Assembly (NCBI GenBank): GCA_003550305.1
Contig: QKYT01000001.1
Coordinates: 438,391-461,461 of the forward strand
Source: Glomus cerebriforme
Taxonomy: Eukaryota; Glomeromycota; Glomeromycetes; Glomerales; Glomeraceae
DNA length: 23,071 nt
Direction: 5' to 3'
The position numbers were made by a program, and so were the translations under genes. The notes beneath the pieces are model-generated. The model was not told the origin of the DNA. It saw nothing but the letters and a program-made list of their open reading frames with translations, and did not search any database. Shown here piece by piece: positions 1 to 10,501 of the stretch. Each line of letters opens with the position of its first letter. Within the stretch, counting starts at the first letter, position 1.

Positions 1-146
1 GACCAAGTATATGACGATGTGGAATGAGTTTGTTATTTTTATGTTTGTTTCGTTCATGACTCTGCAATTTTTTCTTTGTATTATAGGTTTTAGAGCATAG
101 CAGACAGGGAAATGTGGATGCGGCAGTCATTACTAATAACAGATAA
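1..146 (+). CDS. Possible 3' end of a gene that starts left of the window
   Basis: A candidate last exon runs from 87 to a TAA stop at 144-146. It follows a TATTATAG acceptor ending at 86 and reads VLEHSRQGNVDAAVITNNR. It is the only one of the three frames open across this stretch, and its codons are richer in G+C than the surroundings. A phase-0 partner would be GACCAA at 1-6 with a GTATAT donor, giving an 80 bp intron like the others here. I do not recognise the peptide, and 19 residues are too few for a family call. A chance open frame next to a splice-like site remains possible. Confidence 0.3.
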
Positions 147-590
147 GTAACAATAACAAATTCAAGCAGCGCAGCACGCAAATGAAATCGCTTGATATGG
201 TATGTNATATGAGTAAACTTAGATATGATCGACAGTCAATCATTTTTTGCCAAGTGATATAACGGAAGTGAGACAAATCGGCCCATATGAAATTTAGATT
301 TGTGTTAGATCAACCAATCATATTTGTTTGTCAAATTAATACAATTAATACAATAATAATTTATTTAAATGAGGATATTTTATAATCTTCACTATAAAAA
401 AAATAGTTTGATGGATATCGGCTTTTATTATTTTTTTTTAAAAAAAAAGTTTTTGGGGAATTACCCAATTAATAATGATAAAATTTTTTTTTTATTGATA
501 AAAATGTTTTTAAAAATGTTTTAAATTTACATAGGTTAGATAATCCTAGTATCAATACTGGCCAATTTCATCGAAGAATTTTCAATATTG
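147..590. other. Intergenic spacer
   Basis: This lies between the possible + strand gene end at 146 and the stop of the minus-strand F-box gene at 593-591, so it would hold two convergent 3' regions. It contains one undetermined base near 206, A and T homopolymers around 430-510, and no convincing open frame or RNA gene. Confidence 0.6.
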
Positions 591-2450
591 TTAAAATTTT
601 CTATATCTGAGAAGGGGATAATAAAATAGATCAGAATGACATTCTTGTGTCGGTTGTAATATTTCTTTTAATTTTTCCCATAATTCTAAAGAAATATTAG
701 GACTATAAGTACAACCAAAATATTTTAAAGTTCTCTTTTCTTTGGCATAATCTCTAACAATTTCAATATGACGATCTGTATGTAAATGATTTATATCAGG
801 AAAGCTCAACTTTTCAATTGGAACTTGACATTCTTCGAAGAAAACTTTTAAATCATCTGCAGGAACTTTACATGCAATACGTAATTTGTGTAAAGATGTA
901 GGAAGATGTGGTGCCAATTCTTGCAAAGCAATTATATAATTACTTTTTGAACCTAGCGTTAAATATGTTAATCTCTCCCAAGGATGGGATTTAAATAATT
1001 TCACGAGATTTGAAAAACACAAATGGACGTTCTAAAATTGATTTAAATCATGTCAATAAATGAACATAAAAATTTTTAATAAAAAAGCAATTCTCCTGTA
1101 AATTACCATGATCGCTAAGAAAGTAATGTTCGGGCAAAATTGGGCAAGAGCGTTTAATATTTCATTTGTGTTAATAACACTTTTCTGATCATACGTATCG
1201 GGGATGAATTCAAATTTTTGCAGATTATTGTGTGCACTTTCAATTATAGATACAAAATATTTATAATGAATAAAGTTATTTTCACTCCAAAATATTTTTC
1301 TTAATTTAAGACCTTCAGATATTAGCACTTGATCTTGACTTTGATTTAAATAATGTGGATCATAACATTTTATCAATAAGATTTCTTCCAAATTTTTACA
1401 TCCAAGAAGAATTTTGAATGAATCAACACAAAGTCTAACATTGTATAACTCCAAAAACACCAAGGACTGAGGTATAGATTCCAGAAAAGAATGTAAAAAT
1501 TTTAACATTAAAGGTCGTCGTGTATATCTAATAACTAAATATTGAAGATTTTCTTGAACATTAATCAAATTTGATAAATGAGTTTCATCTACTTCTGTGT
1601 CTATGGTTATCTCAATCTCAGAAATATTACGAGATGAATATCCAAGTATATTCCAGAAGCAAATTATATTAGCTCGTTCTACATCTCCATAAATTCCCCG
1701 CTGCGAAAATCTGAATTTGGCTATATCAGAAAATGTTGTATGACATCCTGGTATATGGATAATATTTGGAACAATTGAATTTTGAGAAAATAATTCCATA
1801 TCTAAAACATCTAATTTATTACAATTTGCGAGAAGTTGTTTAAATATTGCCATGGCTAACGCTTGTTGATGAAGAGCAAACATCGGATTTCTACGATTTC
1901 TATTCTGTGAATCATCAAAAAGATTATCCACGGACATATTATCATCATCAGAACTTTCTTCAGAACTATGTGATTCTGATTCATTGACCTCGTATTCTTC
2001 ATCAGAATCATCAGAAACATTATCATCATAATCTTTTATATCTTCGAAATATTTCAATAAAAATTTATCATCAAGATTCATAAGTTTTGGATCATCCTCA
2101 TTCAAAAGCCATTCAAGAGCACACTCTTCAAGTTTGCAATAAATAAGCCTTTTTAAATAAGAAAAATATGGAAGCTTAAAGTTCGGTGTTACAAGATTTG
2201 GGATTTTCAATCCTTTTTCGTTAAGTTGACATATTTCTTTATGTGGCAAACTTGCAACATAAATGTGCATAAGTTTAACTTTCTGATGACTCAAAGTTAT
2301 TGAAAAAGGATCTTTCCATAAATGTTGAGCAGCCAAATTATACCAAATGTGATTCAAAAATAGGCAGGAATATAAAGTATCTTTGTCATTTTCTAAGTGA
2401 TTTAATACCAGGTCAAGACAGTCAGGAGCCAGGAAAGGAACTTTGTTCAT
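591..2450 (-). CDS. F-box protein with acidic insert and leucine-rich C-terminal half
   Basis: Two exons on the minus strand: 2450-1107 (448 codons) and 1031-591 (146 codons plus TAA), giving 594 aa. The 75 bp intron (1106-1032) has GTAATT and TTTTAG ends and is phase 0; joining gives a continuous run from CPNITFLAIM into NVHLCFSNLVKLF. The start is the ATG at 2450-2448, since the open frame upstream begins with a non-ATG codon. Residues 4-48 look like an F-box (APDCLDLVLNHL, then a Trp-Tyr and HLWKDP end), the segment that binds Skp1 in SCF ubiquitin ligases. Residues about 140-180 are a Ser/Asp/Glu-rich acidic stretch. From about 190 on there are irregular leucine-rich repeats (for example LQYLVIRYTRRPLMLKFL), the usual substrate-binding part. 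The substrate cannot be told. F-box/LRR proteins are numerous in Glomeromycotina. The gene is divergent to the promethin-like gene at 2969. Confidence 0.85.
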
Positions 2451-2968
2451 CTTCAAAAATGATTATCGAATTATAAAAGTTTTTTTTTAAAAAAATAAAA
2501 TAGAACAAAATAAAAAATATTTTTAAAATTCAGCGTGATGATGAAAAGAAAATTATATAATGATTCAGGTGGCTTATTTAAACTTTTTTCGCAATAATCA
2601 TGTGAAATTATGAGCAACACAATTTTAATCTTGTTTTAATATATAGTATTTAATTATTAATATAATTAATTAATCTTTTTTTTTCTAATCCCATAACATA
2701 GTAAAATAAAATGGCTTATGTATCTTAATTCATAATGAATATTCAATGACTCATTAGATCATTGATTATCTAATATCATTAATAAAAAAAATTGGTCAAT
2801 TAGTCAATATGATTTCATCTATGAAAAAAAACTATATAAATCATGATTTTTTTATTATTTATTTAAACTTAGTTGTATTGAGAATTTTTTTTACAATTTA
2901 TATTTCTCTCTAAAACATTTAAAACTTTAATCTTCGCATTTTAAACAGATTATTTTTCTTTTACTTTT
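2451..2968. promoter_or_regulatory. Divergent promoter region between the F-box and promethin-like genes
   Basis: A 518 bp A+T-rich spacer separates two divergent start codons, so both promoters must lie here or overlap it. On the + strand TATATAAA at 2833-2840 is followed by a T-rich and CTCTCT-containing leader up to the ATG at 2969. On the minus strand TTATATAATT (2560-2551) lies about 100 bp before the F-box ATG. Promoter function is inferred from position and TATA-like sequence only. Confidence 0.5.
2833..2840 (+). promoter_or_regulatory. TATA-like box of the promethin-like gene
   Basis: TATATAAA stands 129 bp before the ATG at 2969, leaving room for a leader of about 100 nt that is T-rich with a CTCTCT run. 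In sequence this A+T-rich such motifs arise by chance, so the support is position only. Confidence 0.4.
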
Positions 2969-3592
2969 ATGTTAATAATGTCTAATGAACAGTTATATGC
3001 CAAAGGTGAAGAAGGTCCTCTTTTCGATGATTTCGATAATTTCCAAGAAAAGCAAGAAAGGGAAGATAAAATCAGGAAAACTTTAAAATATGCTGCTTCT
3101 CAACGCAATGTTTCGGAAAATAATACTTTATCTCAAATGACTAAAATGGCGATAGAGAAAGGACGCGAAATTTTTCAAATTCCACGTGATTATTCTCACC
3201 CCATCATCAAATCAGCACAATATCTTTGGAATAATTTCCCTCCTCTAAACTGGTTTGGCTACGGCATAGTAGCTTTTAATATTGTTCCTTTGACCATTTT
3301 AATCGCCTTTCTTATTGGTACTCTTACTCTCGTTTTATGTGTCAGTGGAACAGGAATTTTGTTAGCAGAAGGATTTTTCATTGGAATTGGATTGTTATTC
3401 TTTATTCCTGTCGCAACTGTTTTAACTTTTTCAGCAATCTCTACCACCTTCTTTACCATTTTTGCTTGGAGCGTTTACAAAGTGGCAATTTATATTTTAC
3501 GTAGGATTGGTTTGTTAGAAAAAGAAGTTCAATTTGATGTTAGAAGTGCGCAAAGAGAGTATGAATCAAATGTTCAAGAGAAGGAATATTAG
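2969..3592 (+). CDS. Promethin/LDAF1-like lipid droplet assembly protein
   Basis: Single exon, 207 aa. A second in-frame ATG at 2978 would give 204 aa starting MSNEQLY; nothing in the sequence decides between them. The N-terminal 90 residues are charged and hydrophilic (GPLFDDFDNFQEKQEREDK). Residues about 97-178 form one long hydrophobic block of at least two hairpin-like membrane segments, rich in Gly, Ile and Phe, with VSGTGILLAEGFFIGIGLLF at 125-144. A basic and acidic tail follows (LRRIGLLEKEVQFDVRSAQR). This layout matches the promethin family (human LDAF1, yeast Ldo proteins), which associate with seipin at the endoplasmic reticulum and mark sites of lipid droplet formation. The call rests on hydrophobic pattern and family resemblance; another small ER hairpin protein is the alternative. 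It is divergent to the F-box gene and 652 bp upstream of the Lgd-like gene. Confidence 0.75.
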   Translation: MLIMSNEQLYAKGEEGPLFDDFDNFQEKQEREDKIRKTLKYAASQRNVSENNTLSQMTKMAIEKGREIFQIPRDYSHPIIKSAQYLWNNFPPLNWFGYGIVAFNIVPLTILIAFLIGTLTLVLCVSGTGILLAEGFFIGIGLLFFIPVATVLTFSAISTTFFTIFAWSVYKVAIYILRRIGLLEKEVQFDVRSAQREYESNVQEKEY

Positions 3593-4243
3593 GGAATATT
3601 AGAAAATAACTCAGAAGGATAGAGATATAAAAAAAATTTAATATTTGCAATAGTGCACGTTTAGTTGGTTTATCTATCAGTTATGTATAAAAGCTTCATG
3701 AAAATCGCATGTGCGTTGTATAATTAGTTATAATGCTTTATAATAATAATAAAACACCTTGCTAAATTTTAAGGCTTTATGAATTGTTTGTTATAATTTT
3801 TGACGATCGTGTAACCATAACATAAATATATATAAACCGTAAAAAATTTCTCGCTATATCAATTAACTTTCTAGTTTTTTAATTTATTTAACTGTTGTTT
3901 GATTTCGATCGATAGAGGGTAGGCAATATTTATTACTTTCGTTTTTTTTACACACTAAATCTACTAAATCTATAAAAATTAATTATACTGTATATTGAAG
4001 GTTTTTTCATGATCTATTTCTTTCACATTTAATATAGAGCTGTAACAAAAATTTAAAAAATCTTTTTAAATAAAAGCTCATTACAAAAAAAAACAAAATT
4101 TTATTTATTAAAAAGGTAATAAATATCACTTTTTTATTTGTTCTTTTAATACTTTTTTATACCATAAATTTAATCTATAAAAAAAAAAAATTTTATCATT
4201 TAGATTAATTCTCAATTCTTTTATTTATAAAAATATCAATAAA
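3593..4243. other. Intergenic spacer before the Lgd-like gene
   Basis: This 651 bp, very A+T-rich spacer holds the 3' region of the promethin-like gene and the promoter of the next. AATAATAAAAC near 3740 is a plausible polyadenylation context. The stretch before 4244 is T- and A-rich and ends in AATAAAATG, an A-rich start context. No open frame or RNA gene is supported. Confidence 0.55.
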
Positions 4244-7200
4244 ATGTTTGGATGGTCTAAAACGCCTGATAAAAAAAGCGCAACCTCAAATCAAACTGGT
4301 TCATTTGATTTAGGAAGTCTTGGTATAGAAGGACTTGATGATTTAGCTATAAATGATGATTTTGATGAAGCAGATTTAGATGATCCCGATTTATTGGTAA
4401 ACCTTTTTCCTTTTCTTTTTCTTTTATTTGTTAAATTTATTATTTTAAAATGTATGTTTTTATTATCCTTAATTTAAAAAGGGAGAATTAAATGCTTTGA
4501 GTTCGGGTATTCAAAAAAATAAACCAAAACCAAAACCTAAACCACAACCTAAAGCAAAATCAAATCCTGCAACATCAATTCCAGATTTTTCTGGTGATAT
4601 CGATATTGACGCAATTAGTGCTTTGGGAGTAGAAAATGATGATGATCCTGAAGTTGAATTGACAGAGGATGATATGAAGGATCCAAATTTGTTAGTACGT
4701 TTCTTAATTTGATAATACTATATTTAAATGAGAATTCAATAATACTAATTTCGTTGATTTTTATAGAAAGAATTACAAGGATTAGGAGGTCATCAAAATG
4801 ATGAAGAAAAGAATCACGTGAAACAAATTACCAAAGAGAAAATCGTTTTAGAGGAGACTCAAACTAAAGTTAGTAAAGATAGTGATGGATCTCCGAATGT
4901 TTTAATAAGCCAAGAACGTTCAGAACTGCAAATTGTTGAACAATCAATTGAAGTGAAATTACAATCCAATGATATAAATGTTTTGGCGGAATATATACAA
5001 GAAGAAAAACTAAATGCTATTATGAAAAAGCGGGAAGGTGATAAAGCTGGAGCTGTAGCATCAGTGAAGGCATACAAACAACTAGAAGCGAGACGAACCC
5101 AACTTTTGTCACAAAGCAAACAAGTTTCGAAACCTGAAATTAACTCGGAGAATATTATTAAGAGTACGATATCAACAAATACTGCTCAACAACAAGTATT
5201 GCCACCATCACCAGTATCTCAACCTACACAGCAAAAACCGGAAATTTCATCCCGAAACCAGGAAATAATTGATACTTTAAATAAAAGGTTTAAGCAATAT
5301 AAAGAGGCGGCTATTGCATTTAAAACCTCTGATGTCCCACGTGCTAAAGAATTTTTAAATACAGCAACAATTATTTATAAAACAATGAAATCTATAGAAA
5401 ATGGAGATGAATTACCTGGCGGATGGGAGATTCCTGATGAACCTGATGTGTCTCAACGTGAAACTGTACCTCAAAGCCCAATTGCTTCATCCACATCACA
5501 GAAAAAAGTACTAGTAAATACAACGTCAGTATCGACACCTAAAAAAAAAGTATTAACAGTGCTAGATAATGCGGTTAATGCGAGTGTCATTGGTGATGAA
5601 GAACAGCCATTTACTATGGTAAACTAAAATAGTTTTTTTTTTATGGCAAATTTTATGATATTAACGTTAATTTTACTTTCAAAATTTTTTTAAGATCTCA
5701 CGGGAAAATCAATATGCGCGTTTAATATCTCAATTAGAATCACAAATTGCTTTATGTACTACAATATCTGCTTATTATTTGAAAACTGGAAATAAGACTG
5801 ACGCTACGACTTTTTACCGTTATAAAAAGTCATTCGTGGCTGATTTAACTTCATTGACTTCATATAGTATGCACGGAAAAGAAGTACCAGCATTCCATTT
5901 TCAAGACATAACTTATAATATTGAAAATGCTTTCTTAGAATTATCTACTAATGATATGGAAGTTTGTATTGTTAGAGCCTATAATTTGGGTAATAAAGAA
6001 GTGAATGGAAAAGATGTTGATGCGTATGTAAGTTGGGATATCGGATGGCCAACTGAAGGTGGCAGCGGTAAAGGCGATACTTCAACTGCTTCACGTGGAA
6101 TGGATCCAGGTTTAAAATTATTAATCTTTATACAATTAGTGATTTAATTTTGATTATGAATTTACTAATTTTTTTTATTATGTTAGAATTTAACTGGAAA
6201 AAAATTATAAACATAGAACGTTCAAAAGCATTTCAACGTTATATTAGCTCCAAAAAAGCTACTTTTGAAGTATTTCATTATAGAGGATTTTTACGAAAAG
6301 CCATTTCATTAGGAAAAGCTACTATTAAGTTGGAAACACTTTTAAATAAGGCCGAAATTCATAGTGTTTTAGATGTATGTAATAACAATTAACATATAAA
6401 TATATTTAATATTATTTTATTTATAATTAAATTATTTTGATGTCTTTCACAATAAAATTCAGCTTGTAGATAAAGAGAACATACGGAAGCCGACAGGTGG
6501 AAAATTAGAAATTCGTTTAAGAATACGAACACCTTTAATGAAAGCAGATGTGATTTCTAAGACAGAGAAATGGCTTATCATTGATGAATTTAATGTCAAT
6601 AATCCATCTTTTGCTAGTTTACCATCTACTACTCAAACATCAACATCAGTTCCAGCAACTCCTATTAGAAATATTTCTCAATCAGATCAACTAGCTGTTA
6701 CTCCAAAGACACCACAACAAACTCCCATTAAACCAAAAACACCAAAAACACCAGTTCCACCAAGTACACCTACTTCTGTTAGGAGTGAAACCCCTTCTCA
6801 AATGTCAACTCCTGTTTCACAACAAAAAGCAACGCCGCATAAAATAGTTGCACCAGCGACTCCAAATCTTTCAGCAGGTGGCGAACAAAATGAATTGGGG
6901 CAAGCAGAAGAGCAATTAAACAAGTAATATTTAATAATCCATTTTCTTCATTCAATTAATGATATATGTTAAATTATTTATTTTTATATATATATATTTT
7001 TTTTAGTGTTGACGCTCTTGTATCTAATCTTGTAATTCAACATGAAGTTGAAACAGTTAATGCTCAAATTGCAACATTGGAAGCACAACGTAAATCAGTT
7101 CCAGATGATTTAACAGATAGAAAAAATGCTTTGGAAATTAAGCAAAATTTACTAGTTATACAAGTACAAACAGGACAATTAACAATGGATAAATATTTAG

Positions 7201-7361
7201 ATCAAGTAAGAGCTAGTATTATTAGTTGTAAAAAGTTGGCTTTAGTATTTAAGAAAGCAGGTAAATTGGAAGAAGCGAAAAAAGCACTTGGAAGAAGTAA
7301 AATTATGGAAAGTGAAGTTAAAGAAGTTGAAGAAGCTATGGCTAGTGGAGCCATTGAATAA
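4244..7361 (+). CDS. Lgd/CC2D1-like protein with DM14 repeats and a C2 domain
   Basis: Seven exons: 4244-4396, 4482-4694, 4767-5618, 5695-6109, 6187-6374, 6463-6923, 7007-7361; 2637 nt, 878 aa. Introns are 72-88 bp, all GT-AG, and the joins restore motifs (GMDPEFNW across intron 4, SVLDLVDKEN across intron 5, EEQLNNVDAL across intron 6). Two acidic segments ending DPDLL-GELNAL and DPNLL-KELQGL occupy about 22-57 and 98-128. DM14-type helical segments lie at about 189-236 (AEYIQEEKLNAIMKKREGDK) and 287-340 (FKQYKEAAIAFKTSDVPRAK), with a related one near 815-865 (YLDQVRASIISCKKLALVFK). The C2 domain spans about 490-632 and ends RKPTGGKLEIRLRIRTP, a hallmark of this family. A Pro/Thr-rich linker at about 650-750 separates it from a coiled C-terminus. 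Family members (Drosophila Lgd, human CC2D1A and CC2D1B) bind the ESCRT-III subunit CHMP4/Shrub through DM14 domains and phospholipid through C2, acting in endosomal sorting. Human CC2D1A is about 950 aa, so the length fits. Confidence 0.92.
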
Positions 7362-8755
7362 ATATAATAAGTGATTGATCGGGCATTTGTATTTATTAAT
7401 AATTTAGTTTTTATGAATTTTGTATTCTTTATTAAATTTATTTATTTTTCATCCAAACATTAATAAATAAATGATATTGTGATATAATTTAATTTCATTC
7501 GCTAAGTAATTTATTTGTTTAACGTCGTTGTTAAGTTTCCATATGATAATCGACAACGTAGTATAACTTTTCGAGTTTTGTGTAAATATACATCATTAAA
7601 CCAATATTTCTTCTTTTATTTTATTAAATTTATTATTTATGAAATACAGTAATTATTTTCACTTTATGCTTAATTTTTTCGTTGTCAAATTTCGGTTTTA
7701 GCTTTAACCAATTAAAAAATGATCACACATTACGGAATAACTCTTAACCACAATTGGTAAGAAATACGTTATATTTGTTTCTAATGCGTTTGGACAAACC
7801 ATCCTCAAGACTTACTACACACACCATTTTTATTGTTTCTAAATATTGTTTGTTTATTTAAAGCTTGTTTGTGACTTTGAACTACTATTACGCTTTAGTT
7901 CAAAACTTCAAATATAAGGTTATGATGTATTTCTTTTATTTTTCGTTTTTGGGATTGGTTTCCGCATAAATCAAATGCTATCTTTACCTGCTGAATCTGT
8001 GTAATTCAAGCGCCCATTGTCGTGTCGTACTATATCCAAAAAGAAAAGATTATTTTTAAATTTTACTATTATCATCATGGATTAAAGAATTTAATTCACA
8101 AGAACTTATATAGTAATGTATCCCTTAATCCTTTACAATTCACATGTACTTTCCCTTTGATAACGCCATGATTGTGTAATTTTTTTTTCTTCATTTATCA
8201 TATTGTATTTAACAATATTATGGAGAGTAAAGTCTCACATAAAAGCCGAACCTTTGTTAGACAACATCATATGAACAACATTTTGATTCGCTAAAGAGGC
8301 TGTACGTGATCGAAAAAAAACCGGTTTTTAAGTTATTAGGTTTAACTATTATTCCAAATCAATCAAATAATCGTATCAGAACTTACAATGTAATGTATTA
8401 TTAGAAACTGATAGATTTTTTTGTATGAATATTATTTCCTTTTAAAGACGACAGGAACAATCTTAACAACGTCTGTTAAACAAAGGGCATTTTAGTATTT
8501 TTTTTTACTTGTTATAACAGGTTTTTTTTTGTTTAAAAATAGACAAGGAGATAATATTTTCGATTCTTTATTATTAAAATTATATATAAGATTCGAAAGA
8601 TGTGCGCTCAAAAAAAAAAAAAGTTTTTCTCCTTTTTAAACACATAAAAAAATTTTTTTTTTTTTGAGAAAATTTCTAAATTTCTTGTTTCTGCTTTGGA
8701 TCAGAACAATAAAAATATCAATTAACATTAATAAAAGAAAATCATATACATAACA
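7362..8755. other. Intergenic spacer of 1.4 kb
   Basis: This holds the 3' region of the Lgd-like gene (AATAAATATAAT directly at the stop, further AATAAA motifs near 7460) and the promoter of the next gene. The stretch 7720-8040 is a little less A+T-rich but has no open frame that reads as protein. Several T or A runs of ten or more occur between 8500 and 8680. I found no tRNA or other RNA gene. Confidence 0.5.
8581..8590 (+). promoter_or_regulatory. TATA-like box of the unknown gene at 8756
   Basis: TATATATAAG followed by mixed sequence and A/T homopolymers, 166 bp before the ATG at 8756. This is a positional call only. Confidence 0.3.
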
Positions 8756-9287
8756 ATGTCTCGTAGAAGAAATAGTATAATCTCCAAAGTAAGTAATTTT
8801 ATTTTATTTATTTTATTAGAAAATTTTTTTTATAGAAAATAAATTTTTAATAAATTAATGTTTATTTTAGGTAGGAAAATATATAAGAAGATCCATATCA
8901 ATCACCAATAATGTTAAAATAATTCCCGAAACATATTCTCATAAAACTCCGCGTACAACATCAAATCCAGAGATAAATGAATTCAATACTATAATCTCAT
9001 ATCCGAACAAATATCACTATTTTCCAAAAGCAGTGGTTATAGTGGTAGAATCACTCGCAATCCACACAGTCCCCGAACTATCAAAAAAGCGTTGGGGTTA
9101 CATTAACGTACCATCTCCCACCAATCCGGAAGGATCGAACATTGAAGACGATCCTATAACAAGAGAACAAAAAAAGAAAATGAAAAGATGGGGTTTTATA
9201 GCTCCTATCGTTGGTATACCTAGTGATTTTCCTATATTTGATTCTAATCCATCACCAATAAAACGAAGGTTTTATTATTATATATGA
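8756..9287 (+). CDS. Unknown 149 aa protein with two KRWG(Y/F)I segments
   Basis: Two exons: 8756-8788 (33 nt, MSRRRNSIISK) and 8871-9287, separated by an 82 bp phase-0 intron with GTAAGT and TTTTAG ends. The second exon is open from the acceptor to TGA, and the A-rich context AACAATG supports the start. I do not recognise a family. The N-terminus is basic and Ser-rich (SRRRN, KVGKYIRRS), which could be a targeting or nucleic-acid-binding tail. A hydrophobic beta-like stretch (KAVVIVVESLAI) sits at about 64-75. Two similar segments, KKRWGYINV and MKRWGFIAP, lie 32 residues apart (RWG at 85 and 117), joined by a Pro- and acid-rich linker. The last residues are KRRFYYYI. It may be a lineage-restricted protein. 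The use of Trp, Pro and acidic residues argues for real coding sequence, but expression is unproven. Confidence 0.55.
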
Positions 9288-10264
9288 AAAATTAAGTTAT
9301 ATATATATAAAAAGTATTACTGTATTTATTTAGAATTTAAAAACATTTAGAAAAACTGCTGGACAGTAGTACTTTTTAGTTATCAAAAAAAAAAAAATTG
9401 TAATATAGTCGTGTGTTTAGAAATAAAAACTTTTTTTCAACATAAAAATGGTTTTATAATAAAAGATTTTACCCTTCAATAATGTTGTTCAGGATTTCTA
9501 AGGATAATTCCTATTTAAGTCCCAGTTCACAAATTTCCGAATGCGCCTATTATGCGACTATATGATTATTTTTTAAGTGTTTAACCATACGGTGCCTCGT
9601 ACTCATCACGATACCATTTTCGTCATATAACTATGTAATCACAAATTAATTATGTCCGCATATAAATATCTAAGCACTAAATATGAAAGATTTGCGAATT
9701 ACAGTACTTGATAGATTTTAACAGATTAGATAATGAATGACTATTTGCGGATAATAAATTAATAAAATATTAAATTATACTTGACCTTTTTTATCTATGT
9801 AATGCGTGAATCTCTTAATAAGGAAATCCCTAATTACGATCAAAAAGAAAAAAAATTAACATTAATATCGACATGTGCATAGCCGTAACAGTTTCACAAG
9901 AGTTATTGCAAATGAACTTTTCCAATCAATATTGAGTCATGCAAATTATTAATTAATTAGCATAACAATAAATTATTATAAAATGAGCCCGTACGTGTTT
10001 TTTTTCCATAGCCTTATTTTCTCTCTCACATAGAAAGTAGCATTTGGGAATGCACTAATTTAGATCAAATTTTATATTTATTCCATACCCATACTTTCAT
10101 TTCATTCTCGAATTCCATATTGTCACTCTCCCGGTGAGCACTAACCTTTCCTTATTACAATAAATACCACTCTACAATCCAGACTTTCTTTATATCCTTT
10201 ACATCGAAGACAAAGGTTTAAACTGCTTACAAACTCAAGAACTCATCAAAATATCATTTCAACC
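9288..10264. other. Intergenic spacer and leader of the SPT small subunit-like gene
   Basis: The first 300 bases are A/T homopolymer-rich. The stretch 9540-9700 is more balanced but has no coherent open frame. A TATAAAA at 9977-9983 and a CCAATCAAT near 9923 are possible promoter elements of the gene at 10265. The last 150 bases before that ATG are C- and T-rich (for example CACTCTCCCGG near 10125, CCACTCTACAATCC near 10170), a leader composition unlike the other genes here and often seen at well-expressed fungal genes. Confidence 0.45.
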
Positions 10265-10501
10265 ATGAAATCACTCATTTCATCCATCCGAACTCAAATT
10301 TCCATCAATCATCATGTAGTCGACATATCGACAAGTTCTTCTTGTTTGGTTCAATTAGGACCTTGGGAAAGGACTCTGATCCATTCTCTTATCGCTTTAA
10401 GTCTTGCTTTGGTCGTCTACGCCGCTTGGGATCCTCGCGTTGAAGGAGGTTTATTGGCCTCAAAATTAATCGAACATAATTATAATCCTGTACATTATTA
10501 A
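10265..10501 (+). CDS. Small subunit-like protein of serine palmitoyltransferase
   Basis: Single exon, 78 aa, with an ATG in the good context ATTTCAACCATGAAA. The core is LGPWERTLIHSLIALSLALV (31-50). A Pro-Trp-Glu triplet at 33-35 comes immediately before one membrane-spanning segment (about 38-55), followed by VYAAW and a short polar tail. This PWE-plus-single-helix layout and the length are those of the ssSPT family (human SPTSSA and SPTSSB; yeast Tsc3 is a more distant functional counterpart). These proteins activate the LCB1/LCB2 heterodimer in the endoplasmic reticulum and set its acyl-CoA preference, the first committed step of sphingolipid synthesis. The N-terminal 25 residues (Ser/Thr/His-rich) do not resemble the animal proteins. 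The C/T-rich leader suggests good expression. The family call rests on one short motif plus topology. Confidence 0.7.
   Translation: MKSLISSIRTQISINHHVVDISTSSSCLVQLGPWERTLIHSLIALSLALVVYAAWDPRVEGGLLASKLIEHNYNPVHY

Noticed and set aside
1..60. GTTTGT near position 30 as donor for the exon at 87
   Set aside because: It would enter the downstream exon in a phase that gives an immediate stop; only a phase-0 join, such as the GTATAT at 7, keeps the frame open.
3259..3459. Minus-strand open frame
   Set aside because: It is the antisense shadow of the hydrophobic core of the promethin-like gene.
4859..5119. Minus-strand open frame
   Set aside because: It is the antisense shadow of exon 3 of the Lgd-like gene, whose + strand frame carries the DM14 segment.
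8578..8612. tRNA B-box-like TTCGAATCT on the minus strand
   Set aside because: The flanking bases do not form a T-arm stem, and no matching A box or acceptor stem is present.
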